NCBI RefSeq assembly: GCF_003255815.1
Contig: NC_037669.1
Location: 121,860,456 to 121,924,455 of the forward strand
Source: Theropithecus gelada
Taxonomy: Eukaryota; Chordata; Mammalia; Primates; Cercopithecidae
Length of the DNA: 64,000 bases
Reading direction: 5' to 3'
Shown here: piece by piece, positions 14,079 to 24,390 of the stretch
Numbering within the stretch: position 1 is the stretch's first letter
Layout: the number at the start of each line of letters is the position of its first letter
Translations under genes and position numbers: made by a program
The notes under the pieces: generated by a model
The model's database searches: none
What the model was told of the DNA's origin: nothing
What the model saw: the letters and a program-made list of their open reading frames with translations, nothing else

Positions 14079-15333
14079 GGTCTTCTTTTTTATTTTTACA
14101 ACTTTTTGGATAAAGGGGGTACATGTGCAGGTTTGTAATGTGCATAAACTGTGTGTCGTGGGGGGTTGGTATAGAGATTATTTTGCCCACCAGGTAATAA
14201 GTATAGTACCTGATAGGCAATTTTTTGATCTTTTTCCTCCTCCCACCCTCTGCTCTCAAGTAAACTCCAGTATCTATTGTTTCCTTCTTTGTGTCCATAT
14301 GTACTCAATGCTTAGATCGCACTTATAAGTGAGAACATGTGATGGTTAGTTTTCTATTCCTGTGTTAATTCACTTAGGATAATGGCCTCTAGCTCCATCC
14401 ATGTTGTGGCAAAGGACATGATCTCATTCTTTTTAATGGCTGTGTAGTATTCCATTGTGCATATGTACCACATTTTCTTTATCTAGTCCACTGTTGATGG
14501 GCATTTAGGTTGATTCTATGTCTTCGCTATTGTAAATAGTGCTTCAATGAACGTATACGTGCATGTGTCTTTATGACAGAATGATTTGTATCCCTATGGA
14601 CACATACCCAGGGATGGGATTGTTGGGTTGAATTGTAGTTGTTTTAAGCTGTTTGAGAAAGCTCCAAATTGCTTTTCACAGTGATTGAACTAGTTTACAT
14701 TCTCATCAGCAGTGTATAAATGTTCTATTTTCTCTATAACCTCAGCAGCATCTGTTATTTTTTGACTTTTAATAATAGCTATTCTGACTGGTATGAGAAT
14801 AGTATCTCATTGTGGTTTTGATTTGCATTTCTCTGATGATTTGTGATTATAAGTTTTTTTTCATATGCCTATTGTCCACGTATATGTCTTCTTTTTAGAA
14901 GTGACTGTTCATGTCCTTTTGCTCACTTTTTATTAAAGTTGTTCATTTTTTGCTTGTTAATTTAAGTTTCTTACAGATTCTGGATATTATACCTTTGTAG
15001 AATAAGTAGTTTGCAAATATTTTCTCTCATTTTGTAGGTTGTCTGTTTATTCTGTTAATTTATTTTATTTTTATTTTTTTGCGGTGCAGAGGATCTTTAG
15101 ATTAGTTTGGCCCTATTTGTCAATTTTTGTTTTTGTTGCAATTGCTTTTGGTGGCTTTATCATGAAATCTCTTCCAAGGCCTGTGTCCAGAATGGTACTT
15201 CCTAGGTTTTCTTCTAGGATTTTTACAGTTTAGAGCCTAACGTTTAAGTCTTTAATCCATCTTGAGTTGATTTTTGTTTATGGCGAAAAGAAGGGGTCCT
15301 GTTTCAATCTTCTGCATCTGGCTAGCCAGTTAT
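14079..15333 (-). mobile_element. L1 (primate L1P-type) 3' end, 5'-truncated, antisense
   Basis: In plus orientation this begins with the antisense 3' UTR (GGGGGTACATGTGCAGGTTTG near 14115). It runs into the complement of the ORF2 C-terminal region, with GTAGTATTCCATTGTGCATA near 14443, GATTTGCATTTCTCTGATGA near 14819 and ATCCATCTTGAGTTGATTTT near 15256. The copy is about 1.25 kb and lacks everything upstream of the ORF2 end. The frames are broken, so it cannot encode reverse transcriptase. It lies in older L2 sequence. I could not find a clean target-site duplication. Confidence 0.92.
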
Positions 15334-15401
15334 TCTAGAAATCAGTGGAAGACTGGGATCAAAGAAGAAAAAAATTATTAACATGCAAGCAGTTTAGGCA
15401 A

Positions 15402-15669
15402 TAATAAATAACATCTACTATCTATAGCATCTAACGTTTCAGACATTTTCTCAGGGCTTTGCATATATTAACCCATTGAATCCTCCCACTGATACTATGA
15501 TGTAAAATTATTATTATCCCCATTCTGTGCATGAAGAAAGTGAAGTACAGAAAGGTAAAGTGCCTTTCTTGAGATCACACAACTAGTAAATAGAGGAGTT
15601 ACGTTTCAAACCAAGGTAGTTTGACTTCAGAGTTCCATGTTTTGTTTACCACTATGCTGTTCTGCCTCT
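15402..15669 (-). mobile_element. MIR SINE, antisense, nearly full length
   Basis: In plus it reads as the complement of MIR. Landmarks are TTTCTCAGGGCTTTGCATAT near 15447, TTATTATCCCCATTCTGTGC near 15510, GATCACACAACTAGTAAATA near 15573, and the end ACCACTATGCTGTTCTGCCT near 15650. MIRs are ancient tRNA-derived SINEs. This is one of the better-preserved copies in the window. Confidence 0.88.
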
Positions 15670-16061
15670 TGAGATAAAGAGAAAAATATATTTTTTACTT
15701 TATCAACATTGAGGTCAATCATGACCTTAACAAAAGTTGTTTGAGTGAAAAGACAAAGCCAACAGCCACGCTAGAGTGAACTGTAGAGCCTAGGAGATGA
15801 GAAGACGGACATCGTATTTAGATACAGCTATGCAAACAGCTTTCAAAAAGCATGGCTCTTAGAAATGTAGCTTCGATCGGGCCCAAGACAGAGTTGTGCC
15901 AGGAGAACTCCTCTGAGGTCAGGGCACCTAGGAAGACTCCAAAGACTCAGGTCATCATGTAGTGGATATGAGGGAGGGATTCTGAAATGCACCAGCCACT
16001 TAGTTCCCTTTTAGAATGGACAAAAGCATTGTATTACCTCTTACATTAAATTTTTGAGGAA
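15670..16061. other. unassigned sequence between MIR and Alu
   Basis: No gene or repeat is recognised. Confidence 0.5.
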
Positions 16062-16362
16062 AGCCAGGCACAGTAGCTCACATCTGTAATCCCAGCACTT
16101 TGGGAGGCCGAGGCAGGCAGGTCACCTGAGGTCAGGAGTTGGAGATGAGCCTGGCTAACATGGTGGTGAAACCCTGTTTATACTAAAAAATACAAAAAAT
16201 TAGCTGGGCATGGTGGCTCGTGCCTGTAATCCCAGCTACTCTGGAGGCTGAGGCAGGAGAATTGCTTGAACTTGGGAGGCAGAGGTTGCAGTAAGCCGAG
16301 ATCACACCATTACACTCCAGCTTGGACAACAAGAGCGAAACTCCATCTCAAAAAAAAAAAAA
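16062..16362 (+). mobile_element. Alu (AluS-type), full length
   Basis: The element starts with a GCCAGGCACAGTAGCTCAC-like head. It has the left arm with GGTCACCTGAGGTCAGGAG, a middle linker ACAAAAAATTAGCTGGGC, a right arm, and an A12 tail. Imperfect flanking repeats (AAATTTTTGAGG at 16048-16059 against AAATTTTCTTTGAGG after the tail) suggest a decayed target-site duplication. Several mutated CpG sites point to an older AluS copy. Confidence 0.95.
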
Positions 16363-16592
16363 TTTTCTTTGAGGTCAAAATCTATTTTACTCATCTCATT
16401 ATCACATCTATTCCCAAACCCAAGCGTTTATTACAGTGCTTTATTTATATAGAGAGCAATGTAGTGCTGCAGAAAGTTCCTCTTTACTGGCCATATCTTT
16501 GGACAAACCCCAATCTCCTGGTTCTTCAGCTATGAAAAATGAGAAACATCCCCCTCTCAGTATTGTGTGTAGGATTAAGAACAAAAATACTT

Positions 16593-16902
16593 GGCCAGGC
16601 GCGGTGGCTCCCAGCACTTTGGGAGGCTGTAATCCCAGCACTTTGGGAGGCTGAGGTGGGCGGATCACGAGGTCAGGAGTTCGAGACCAGCCTGGCCAAC
16701 ATGGAGAAACCCCGTCTCTACAAAAAAAAATACACAAATTACCTGGGTGTCTGGTGGTGCACACCTGTAGTCCCAGCTACTTGGGAGACTGAGGCAGAAG
16801 AATCGCTTGAACTCTGGAGGCAGAGATTGCAGTGAGCCAAGATCATGCCACTGCACTCTAGCCTGGGTGACACAGCAAGACTCCATAAAAAAAAAATAAA
16901 AT
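16593..16902 (+). mobile_element. Alu (AluS/Y-type) with short internal duplication
   Basis: This is a dimeric Alu with the GGATCACGAGGTCAGGAG form of the left arm, as in AluSc and AluY. In the first 60 bases the block CCAGCACTTTGGGAGGCTG occurs twice, at about 16610-16628 and 16636-16654. The usual ACGCCTGTAATC between promoter A box and this block is displaced. Flanks AAAAATACTT (16583-16592) and AAAAACACTT (16903-16912) look like a target-site duplication with one change. Confidence 0.94.
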
Positions 16903-16912
16903 AAAAACACTT

Positions 16913-17714
16913 TATTAACTACACAATTCTATGCAAATGTTAGTTACTAATATTATAAACTGTCAATGATGGGACAAAAGAAGGGGAAATTGAGGGAGAC
17001 ATCCTTGTGTTTGAGAGTTTCACCCGAGTGGAAGGAACATAATTGCATTAAAATTGTGGGCACACAGTAGGTACTCAATAACTACTTCTTGGTAAATTCA
17101 TTGTTTTTTCCACTTAGGAAGGACTAGAAGCGATAGCATGCAACCACTGAGGTCAGACAAGAATGATCCTGGCCTTTGCCTGAACACTATTCACAGGAGC
17201 ACATTGGCCAACAGAGGGGAGGGTCATGGAGCAGTAGTGATAGAGCAGGCATTTAACATAAATATTTACTGACTGATTGATTGAACTGGACATAGCATCA
17301 ACATTGCAGCACAAAACTTTTCAACAAGGGATCTGAGGTTTTAGAGGAATGAGCCTGCCAGCACTATGGTAGGCAGACATTTCCTGAAGTCACATTGCAA
17401 TGCCTCCGATGAATTGCCCACCAATGCCAATTAAATGTACTTCTAGTTAAACCTTCAGGGTGGTAGAAAATGATCTTTAGGACAGCTTAGGATTCACTGG
17501 GGAGTAACCAGACTACAATGTTATAGTTTCACACATAATTTGAGAAGGAGATGTAGGAAGATGAAAAGCAGCTGATCGATGTCTACGTGGACTAGAGATT
17601 CTTCATTCAGAGCAAGTCTGAGAATGTTTAAATCTTTAGAAACAAGTAAGGATTGTAGCTCTTTCAGACGTTACACCATGTCCTCTGAAATTTTCCTTAA
17701 AGTGCACTTAACTC
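16913..17714. other. mostly unassigned; possible L2/MIR tail remnant near 17050-17110
   Basis: A short stretch with GGGCACACAGTAGGTACTCA near 17059 resembles the conserved end of L2 or MIR, which often reads as cacatagtaggtgctcaata. The remainder shows no recognisable feature. Confidence 0.4.
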
Positions 17715-18013
17715 TTTTTTTTTTTTTTTTTTGAGATGGAGTTTTGCTCTTGTTGCCCTGGCTAGTGTACAATGGCACGATCTTGGCTTACCGCAACCTG
17801 CACCTCCTGGGTTCAAGTGATTCTCCTGCCTCAGCCCCCCGAGTAGCTGGGATTATAGGCATGCACCACCATGCCCAGCTAATTTTGTATTTTTAATAGA
17901 CACAGGGTTTCTCCATGTTGGTCAGGCTGGTCTCGAACTCCCGACCTCAGATGATCTGCCTGCCTCGGCCTCCAAAAGTGCCGAGATTACAGGTGTGAGC
18001 CAGCATGGCTGGT
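17715..18013 (-). mobile_element. Alu (AluS-type), full length, antisense
   Basis: It begins in plus with a T18 tract and GAGATGGAGTTTTGCTC. It passes through GTAGCTGGGATTATAGGC and TCTCCATGTTGGTCAGGC, and ends with GTGAGCCAGCATGGCTGGTC. Flanks CTTAACTC and CATAACTC are a possible mutated target-site duplication. Confidence 0.95.
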
Positions 18014-19784
18014 CCTCATAACTCATTAACATACCTTTACAAAGCACCGACTTTTCAAATGAACAAAACAAACAAGAGCAACGAGAACAATAATGGACAC
18101 AACAAATAAAGCAAAGAGAAAAATAACACTATTAAGAAAAAGTACCTGTCTATGTTTGGGTCTGCAGGACCTGGCTGTATTAATGTGAAGTATGCAAAAC
18201 TATTGAGAATTTTCTATATCAAATCTCTAGAGGAGTCATCATTCCACATGCTTTTGAATTCTAGAACATCACTAGATGTCTCTAACCATCTTCCACATAT
18301 CTCCAAGTACAAAACTAGGAGGATGCCTGGTAGGATCAGGCACTATATCAGGTTAAGGTCAAATGTGGGGCTTTTATGCAGTTGCTGATAGAGGTAGCAA
18401 AAGAAGCTTGTATACTTGGTTTTTTTCTTTTGGAGACACACATGCTATGTTGGTAGGGACCCTTGGGATAGTTGTTTTTTCAGCCTCGGGTTTCACTCGG
18501 TGCAAATTCCACTTTGTGATGCGACTTTCTTTCTTGGGACATAAATGCCCTCTAAATTAATTAAAGCCTGGAGGCCTGAAATTGAAAGCTGGCTGCTGCA
18601 ACATAGTTTTAGGTACAAGTTGAATGTAGGACTAAATATTATGTTTGAAATACAATAATGTCATTAGTTTTAGCCAATACAATTTAAAAGGACCTGTATG
18701 TTACTGATGCATGGGCAGTCAAGCCCCCAAATTGTCTGGCAAGAAATCCATGAGTGTACCCAATTTAGCTTCATGAAGACAGCATTCACGTCCCTCCTTG
18801 CAGGTGACAGAAATTCACCTAGAACTTACATCTGCTGAAACCCACTGGTGGAAATGCTGCTTCTCCCTAACTGGAGGAGTTAAATACAGCTTCCTGTGAC
18901 ACACATGCTTTCTGAAAGGGTGATTCCATCGCTTTTCTCTAGCAGTACCATCATGCCTTGCTCAGCCCTGAGACATTCTCTTAGGTTAGTATTAGGTTAG
19001 TAAGTTTCCTGTTTTCCGCCATCTAGAAAGGAAGTGTTAAAGCTTGCTTTTGTCTAATTCATACTTGGTGATTCCATATTTTCTGTATTAAGGTGAACTT
19101 ATTTGCTCATTTCCATTTTTAGAACCAGATAGCCAGATAATTTATCAGGTACACATGCCATTGTCATTGTCAGCTCTGTAATAGATAGAATAATTTCTTT
19201 CTCTCTCAAGAAAACATACAAAATGGAAAATGGTAATAATGATGTTATTATAGAGATGACACTGAATGTGTTCTAATTTTTAAAAAATTAATAGGCATTG
19301 GTACTTTATCACCAGTAATCACCAGGAACATAGTTCATAATTGATTATCACTGTGGCTGAGTACTATTTCCTAAGACAAGCATCTGAGAGAGGTTTGACT
19401 TAGAATGAAGAGTCAGACCCACTGATGGGCTTGTGACCCTATGCTTACTGACTCCTCATAACTTTCATGGAGGAGGCCTCAAGAAATCAGACTGTGGGAC
19501 TCAGGCAAGAGCTCTGTACATGTGGAATGCACAATAAGACTCGGGCACGGAAGAGAGATCAGAAGTCTAGCAGACTCTGACTATCCATGTCCATCCTGAC
19601 ATCATTCATTTTAGCTCATTACTCTCAAAGTGTTATTGAATATATTTCTATACAAAAATGCGCTTTAGTAAATAATCCGTTCATCCCAATTAAAATTCTA
19701 TTAAGAACTTAATTATGAGTAAATGCTCTTGTAGTACATTTATTCTCATTCCAAAGTGCTCAGATATCCAAGTATTAAATTAAT
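18014..19784. other. unassigned sequence
   Basis: This is about 1.8 kb without a recognised repeat or gene. It starts with an A-rich stretch (18055-18145). The frames 18152-18388 and 18363-18560 overlap in different registers and show no domain-like content. Confidence 0.5.
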
Positions 19785-20355
19785 ATTTAGTGGATATTTA
19801 TTGAACATCTAGTACATTCTCAACTCTATCTGCAGATATATCAGAGAGCTGAATAGTCTCAGTCATCACAGTCTGTTTTCTTGATTGGGAAATAAATATT
19901 AAAAAGCAATTATAATAAAATGTTATAAGTGTCAGTAGAGGGTAAGTACTAGATGCTAAAAAAATAAGTAGCAAAAGGCACCTAATTCCATCTGCAGGGG
20001 AGGGTCCCATGATTGCCTATAAGACATGATAACTAAGCTGCTGCTTGAGGGATGGCTAGGAATTAGCCAGGCAAAAGGATCTGAGCTCAAGTAAGAGAGT
20101 TCCAGCCAAATGGAATGCCATTAGCAAAGGAGTTAAGAGAGAGATGTAGAAGAAGAAACTGTCTCCATGTCTGGAGTCAAAAATCCAGTGAGGAGGTGGC
20201 AAAATTATGCAAAAATCAGCATATGTAAAACTAAGCCACATTAAGAATTTGGACTTTATCCTAAGGTCAATGGCAAGCCATTGAAAAGTTACATATGTGG
20301 GAGTGTGGGAAAATTAGATTTGTATTTTAGAAAGACTGCAGGCTGCACTGTGGAG
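19785..20355 (-). mobile_element. LINE2 (L2), antisense, segment 1 (3' end)
   Basis: In plus, landmarks are TTATTGAACATCTAGTACATT near 19797, the block around GCAAAAGGATCTGAGCTCAA near 20071, CAATGGCAAGCCATTGAAAA near 20268, and GAAAGACTGCAGGCTGCACT near 20331. This matches the 3' third of an antisense L2. It continues beyond an inserted MIR and Alu. Confidence 0.75.
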
Positions 20356-20389
20356 AATACACATATCCCTTGCTATGCACTTTATTAGA

Positions 20390-20562
20390 TAGTAAGAATT
20401 CACAGTTTTCAACTTAGGAGTGAGGAGACTCGGATACATTTTGTACAAAATTTCTGGTCTCGAACCTCTTGCTACTCACAATACCAAATGAATTTAGGTA
20501 ACATAATGTCCTTTCCTCTCTGAACTCCTACTGTCCAAACTGAGAAATCAAATAGATTCAGA
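20390..20562 (+). mobile_element. MIR SINE fragment
   Basis: The block GAATTTAGGTAACATAATGT near 20489, followed by CCTTTCCTCTCTGAACTCC near 20510, resembles the MIR core that reads ttgggcaagttacttaacctctctgaacctcag. The copy is strongly diverged and sits between two L2 segments. Confidence 0.5.
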
Positions 20563-20832
20563 GAATGAAGAATTTTCTAAGTTTAGATGAGTAACAATGG
20601 AGGCTGCAGGAATAATTAAGATAGTAGTAAAGGAAGTTAAGTTGCAATCACCTAAATATTTGAGTAAGATGTAGAGTAGAGCATCAATAGACCACTATGA
20701 TAGATTTCATTCTGGCAGGGTGGGAGAAACAAGAGTAATGGAGGCAAGGGAGTGAAGGATGTGGCACAATTATTTGTTTGGGGGAACTCAGTGGTCTTTC
20801 TACTGCTGTGTTAAGAAGGAAGGAGACAGGAG
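20563..20832 (-). mobile_element. LINE2 (L2), antisense, segment 2
   Basis: A stretch such as GGAGGCTGCAGGAATAATTA near 20599 corresponds to the L2 block that reads aggaggctattgcagtaatcc. Order and strand agree with segment 1. Confidence 0.5.
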
Positions 20833-21426
20833 GGCCCTGGCGAGGTGGCTCATAAGTCATTCCAGCAATTTGGAGGCAGAGGTGGGCAGGTCACCTGAGG
20901 TCAGGAGTTCAAGACCAGCCTGGCCAACATGGCAAAACCCCATCTCAACTAAAAACATACACACTATATATATATAATATATAAGTATATATGTGTATAT
21001 ATAAGTATATATAATATATAAGTATATATAAGCATATTATATATAAGTATAAGTATGTATATAAGTATATTATATATGTACATATATGTATATATAGCAT
21101 ACAGATATTATATATGTACATATAATATATGTATATAATATGTGTATATATAGTATTATATATAATATATGTATATGCAGTATTACATATATATAATATA
21201 TGCATGCTTTATATATATGTTTTATATATACACACATATATATACACACACACACATATATAATGTTAACCAGTTGTGGTGGTGTGCACCTGCTATCCCA
21301 GTTACTTGGGAAGCTGAGGCAAGAGAATCGCTTGAACCTGGGAGGCAGAGGTTGCAGTGAGCCAAGATTGTGTCACTGCACTCCAGCCTGAGTGACAGAG
21401 TGAGTCTTCATTTCAAAAAAAAATAA
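20833..21426 (+). mobile_element. Alu split by a TA-rich microsatellite in its central linker
   Basis: The left Alu arm (20833-20955: TCACCTGAGGTCAGGAGTTC, GACCAGCCTGGCCAACATGG) and right arm (21263-21426: GCTTGAACCTGGGAGGCAGA, CTCCAGCCTGAGTGACAGAG) are in correct order and orientation. The normal 20-30 bp A-rich linker has grown to about 300 bp of TA-rich simple sequence. The flanks carry similar purine-rich repeats (AAGGAAGGAGACAGG before, AAAGGAAGTAAGGAAACAGG after), probably a target-site duplication. It is inserted in an older L2. Confidence 0.93.
20956..21262. repeat. complex (TA)n/(TATG)n/(CA)n microsatellite, about 300 bp
   Basis: Nearly pure alternating T/A with interspersed G, in TATATAAG, TATATG and finally ACACAC units. 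The frames 20945-21205 and 21070-21255 across it are low-complexity artefacts rich in Tyr and Ile. Confidence 0.97.
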
Positions 21427-21429
21427 AGG

Positions 21430-21658
21430 AAGTAAGGAAACAGGAACTACTTCTGATGAAAAATGGAATATGGGGATCATAGGATATAGAATGTTATACA
21501 TTCTGTTTGGGACATACAGAATTTAAGATCTAAGTGGGAGATCGAAGTGCAGCTGTCCAGGAAGCAGTTAGATGTTTGAGTCTGAAGCTAAGGAATGAGG
21601 TCTGAACAAAAGATACAGAAATTTTAGTTATTGGCTTATAGACGGTGTAGGAGAGACT
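21430..21658 (-). mobile_element. LINE2 (L2), antisense, segment 3
   Basis: In plus, AAGTGGGAGATCGAAGTGCA near 21532, AGGAAGCAGTTAGATGTTTG near 21559 and GAGTCTGAAGCTAAGGAATG near 21579 match the antisense L2 block reading aagtggagatgtccagtaggcagttggatat. It lies past the Alu and is collinear with segments 1 and 2. Confidence 0.7.
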
Positions 21659-21659
21659 G

Positions 21660-22069
21660 CTAGTTGTCTGCTAAAATCCACTCTCTTCCTGAGGATATGG
21701 CCAGCTGAAGTCACATATTGGAGCTCTCCTGATGGAGCCTTGTGGTCATTTGGCTACATATTTACCAGTGGATTGTGGACAGATGTGACATATGTAACTA
21801 CATGTCATTTCTACCCCTGAGAGTTCTTATTTTTTTCCCTCCCTCAGGACCCTGAATTTAACAGCAACACAGCTGCAAACAGCATCCACTGATGATGCAG
21901 GGATGCAGAGCAGCAGGAGAAAAGAAGCTGGGTCTCTGAGTGACTGTGTGGAGTAGAGCTGCCCTGCCATCCTGAACAACATACCCGTTGACTTTTAGGT
22001 AAGGGGTAGATACACTTCATTCCTTAAGCCATTCCTCTTTTTATTATGGTAGCTTTTTTTTTTTTAAGG
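21660..22069 (+). mobile_element. LTR-like ancient repeat, possibly MLT1-type MaLR
   Basis: The segment has CTGGGTCTCTGAGTGACTGT near 21929 and GTGGAGTAGAGCTGCCCTGC near 21949. These resemble the region before the poly(A) site in old MaLR LTRs. It interrupts the L2. Ends are not clear, and the family is a guess from memory; a different ancient repeat is possible. Confidence 0.4.
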
Positions 22070-22590
22070 TATCTTAGCTTTCATCGTAGACAATAGAGAT
22101 GGCAATCCTAAGAGGGTGCATTAGATACCCCAGGGAAAGAATGTAGAGTGAGGAAAAAAAGATGACATGATAGGATTTTGTGAAACATCAATATTGAAAA
22201 AATATTTCTGAATCATGAAAAAGGGGTGAGAAGGTAAAACCTGAAATATAGGAGGAAATCAATGAGTGTGCGTTTTCATATAAGCTAGGGAAGGAGAGTT
22301 TCAGGACAAAAGAGTGGCTTTTAGGGTCAAATGATTCCTATAGGTCAAATAAGAACAGGGTAAAAAATCTAAGGGATTTAGTATTAAGGATGTGTTAAAC
22401 ATCTAAGGGATTTAGTGTTTACTGTTTAGTGTTAAGGATTTAGTATTGATGACTTCAATGAGAATAGGTTCAGAGGAGTGGTGGAGTGATGAGATGGTAG
22501 AGAAATGAGAAAAAGAGGTTGCAAACACAGAAAGCATTTTTAAGAAGTTTGCTGCATTAGGAAAGAGAGACAGAGCCAGAGTTACAGATG
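22070..22590 (-). mobile_element. LINE2 (L2), antisense, segment 4
   Basis: In plus, the block with CCTATAGGTCAAATAAGAAC near 22337 and the one around GGTTCAGAGGAGTGGTGGAG near 22467 correspond to the antisense L2 blocks reading gagaggtcaagtaagatgag and ttcagtggagtggtgggg. It lies in the expected position after segment 3. A small local duplication (22367-22450) adds noise. Confidence 0.6.
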
Positions 22591-22597
22591 GAATTGG

Positions 22598-22785
22598 AAT
22601 CAGCAACTAACAGCTAACATAGCTGAGTGCTTATAAGGACCAGATACTCTTGTAAACATTCTACACATATTTCCCATTCAATATTCACAACAACCCTTTT
22701 ATGTTAATTCTGTTATGCATACTTCACAGGTGGGAAAACCAAGGCAAAAGACATGGAATAATTGTCCAAGGCCCTGTTAAGTTTT
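22598..22785 (-). mobile_element. MIR SINE, antisense
   Basis: In plus, CAGCTAACATAGCTGAGTGC near 22611, AATATTCACAACAACCCTTT near 22680 and the block near 22728-22750 (ACAGGTGGGAAAACCAAGGC) match the complement of MIR. The right end is missing. Confidence 0.75.
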
Positions 22786-23078
22786 GGAGCACCCTTAATC
22801 ACCTCATGCTACATATACCTGCTGATCTGGCAGTCCAGGAAGGTTATATATGTGGGCTCTTTCTATTCACAACACTGAGAAGCTTCCTATTTTAACTATT
22901 CTTGCTGAATTGGAGTTTAGTTTTAAAGTTAGGTCCAACAAAATGTTTAACACCTAGGCAAAGAAAATCAGTTGTTCCCTTCCAACCAAGGTTCAGAAAC
23001 TTTTCTATTGGCCTCAGTCTCTGAGCCCTGATTAGTGAAATAACACAACTAGATGTTCTGTATTGATAATCATCATCA
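22786..23078. other. unassigned sequence
   Basis: This is unique AT-rich sequence between a MIR and a MaLR LTR. A short ATC repeat (CATCATCATC) lies at 23071-23080. Confidence 0.5.
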
Positions 23079-23450
23079 TCGATATGGTTTGACTGTGTCC
23101 AAACCAAATCTCTTCTTGAATTGTAGTCCCCGTAATCCCCACGTGTGGTGTGAGAGACCCAATGGGAAGTAATTAAATTATGAAGCAGTTATCCCCATGA
23201 TGTTCTCATGATAGTGAGTAAGTTCTCATGAGATCTGATGGGTTTTCTAAGGGACTTACCCACTTTGCTTGTCACTTCTCCTTCCTGCTGCCATGTGAAG
23301 AGGGACATGTTTACTCCTCCTTCTGCCATGATTGTAAGTTTCCTGAGGCCTCCCAGCCATGCTGAACTGTGAGTCAATTCAACCTCTTTTTTTATAAATT
23401 ACCTGGTCCCGGGTATGTCTTTATTAGCAGTGTGAGAACGAACTAATAGA
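23079..23450 (+). mobile_element. MaLR solo LTR (THE1/MST type)
   Basis: The start GATATGGTTTGACTGTGTCC, the internal GTTCTCATGAGATCTGATGG near 23221, GCCATGATTGTAAGTTTCC near 23325, GAACTGTGAGTCAATTCAAC near 23362 and the end GTGTGAGAACGAACTAATAG match the THE1/MST long terminal repeats of ERVL-MaLR elements. About 370 bp is the usual LTR length. No internal region follows, so it is a solo LTR left by recombination. Confidence 0.92.
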
Positions 23451-23480
23451 ATTATTATTTGTTAGTCATATCATGAGTTA

Positions 23481-23835
23481 GAGTAGTCTCCCCTTTATGC
23501 ATGGGGTATACATATCACGACCTCCAGTGTGTGCCTAAAAATGCAGACAATACTGAACCCTCTATGCACTATGTTTTTTCATTCTTGATAATGAAGATGA
23601 CTATTAGGTGACTAAGGGACAAGTAGCACAGGTAGCTGACAAAGCGATTATTCACATTCCAAGCAGGGCAGAGTGAGACAATGTGAAATCTCATCACACC
23701 ACTTAGAAGGGGCAGGCAATTTAAAACATGATTTGTTTATTTCTGGAATTTTCAATTTAATATTTTTGGACCATGGTTAACTGTGGGTAACTGAAACTGC
23801 AGACAGTGAAACTGCAGATAAGGGAAGGACTACTG
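23481..23835. mobile_element. non-autonomous Tigger-type (mariner/pogo) DNA transposon
   Basis: Terminal inverted repeats are visible: the left end GAGTAGTCTCCCCTTTATGC and the complement of the right end, CAGTAGTCCTTCCCTTATCT. A TA dinucleotide precedes the left end, as expected for this family. The right half carries GGTTAACTGTGGGTAACTGA, similar to the Tigger1-family end sequence. At about 355 bp it is a deletion derivative without transposase coding capacity. Confidence 0.82.
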
Positions 23836-24254
23836 ACTGATTTGTGGGTCCGTTTGAAACTGCTTGCTTTGGATGCCAACATTATTTAGCTTGCTTGTTA
23901 GTTTGAAATAAGCACCAAGGGATCTAGAGAAAAAGCTAAGAAAATATAAAAGGAAGGATTTCTGGGAAATGTTGAGGACCCAGTTACTGTAGAAAAGACC
24001 ACAAACTTAGTATGGCATCTATCTGCACAGTTATGTGATTTCCTCTTAATTATGTTCAGTCACTGAGGTGAATATGCTGAGAAGGGAGATGGTTGGATTC
24101 CTTAAGACTTGGGTTTCTGCCAGTAGATGATGGAAGAATAATGAGCAAAAAAGTTAGGATATTAAGAACAGAGTAGTTGAAATGATGGCTCATGGGACAT
24201 ACACTCTGTAGAAAAGGAAAACAGGGGAGAGTTGATTAGGAGAATGAAGAAGGG
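23836..24254. other. unassigned sequence, perhaps old L2-like
   Basis: This is purine-biased AT-rich sequence with no confident match. Confidence 0.35.
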
Positions 24255-24390
24255 TCAAGGGTTTTGAATGTAAGCTCCACAAGAGCAGGCATCTTCGTTG
24301 GGTTCACTCCAGGAGATCTGATGTCTAGAACAATATAAGGTACCAACAGGGCTCTTCATAATATTTGGTACGGTGGCTAAACAAATGAGG
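24255..24390 (+). mobile_element. LINE2 (L2) extreme 3' end
   Basis: TTGAATGTAAGCTCCACAAG near 24265 is the hallmark end segment of L2 (aatgtaagctccatgaggg). The rest is strongly diverged. Confidence 0.6.

Noticed and set aside
14041..15360. GGAAGACTG on both sides of the L1 at 14079-15333 as a target-site duplication
   Set aside because: The copies are not adjacent to the element ends (about 30 and 13 bases away), so they are more likely chance or host L2 sequence.
20945..21255. Tyr/Ile-rich frames on the minus strand
   Set aside because: They are translations of a TA-rich microsatellite.
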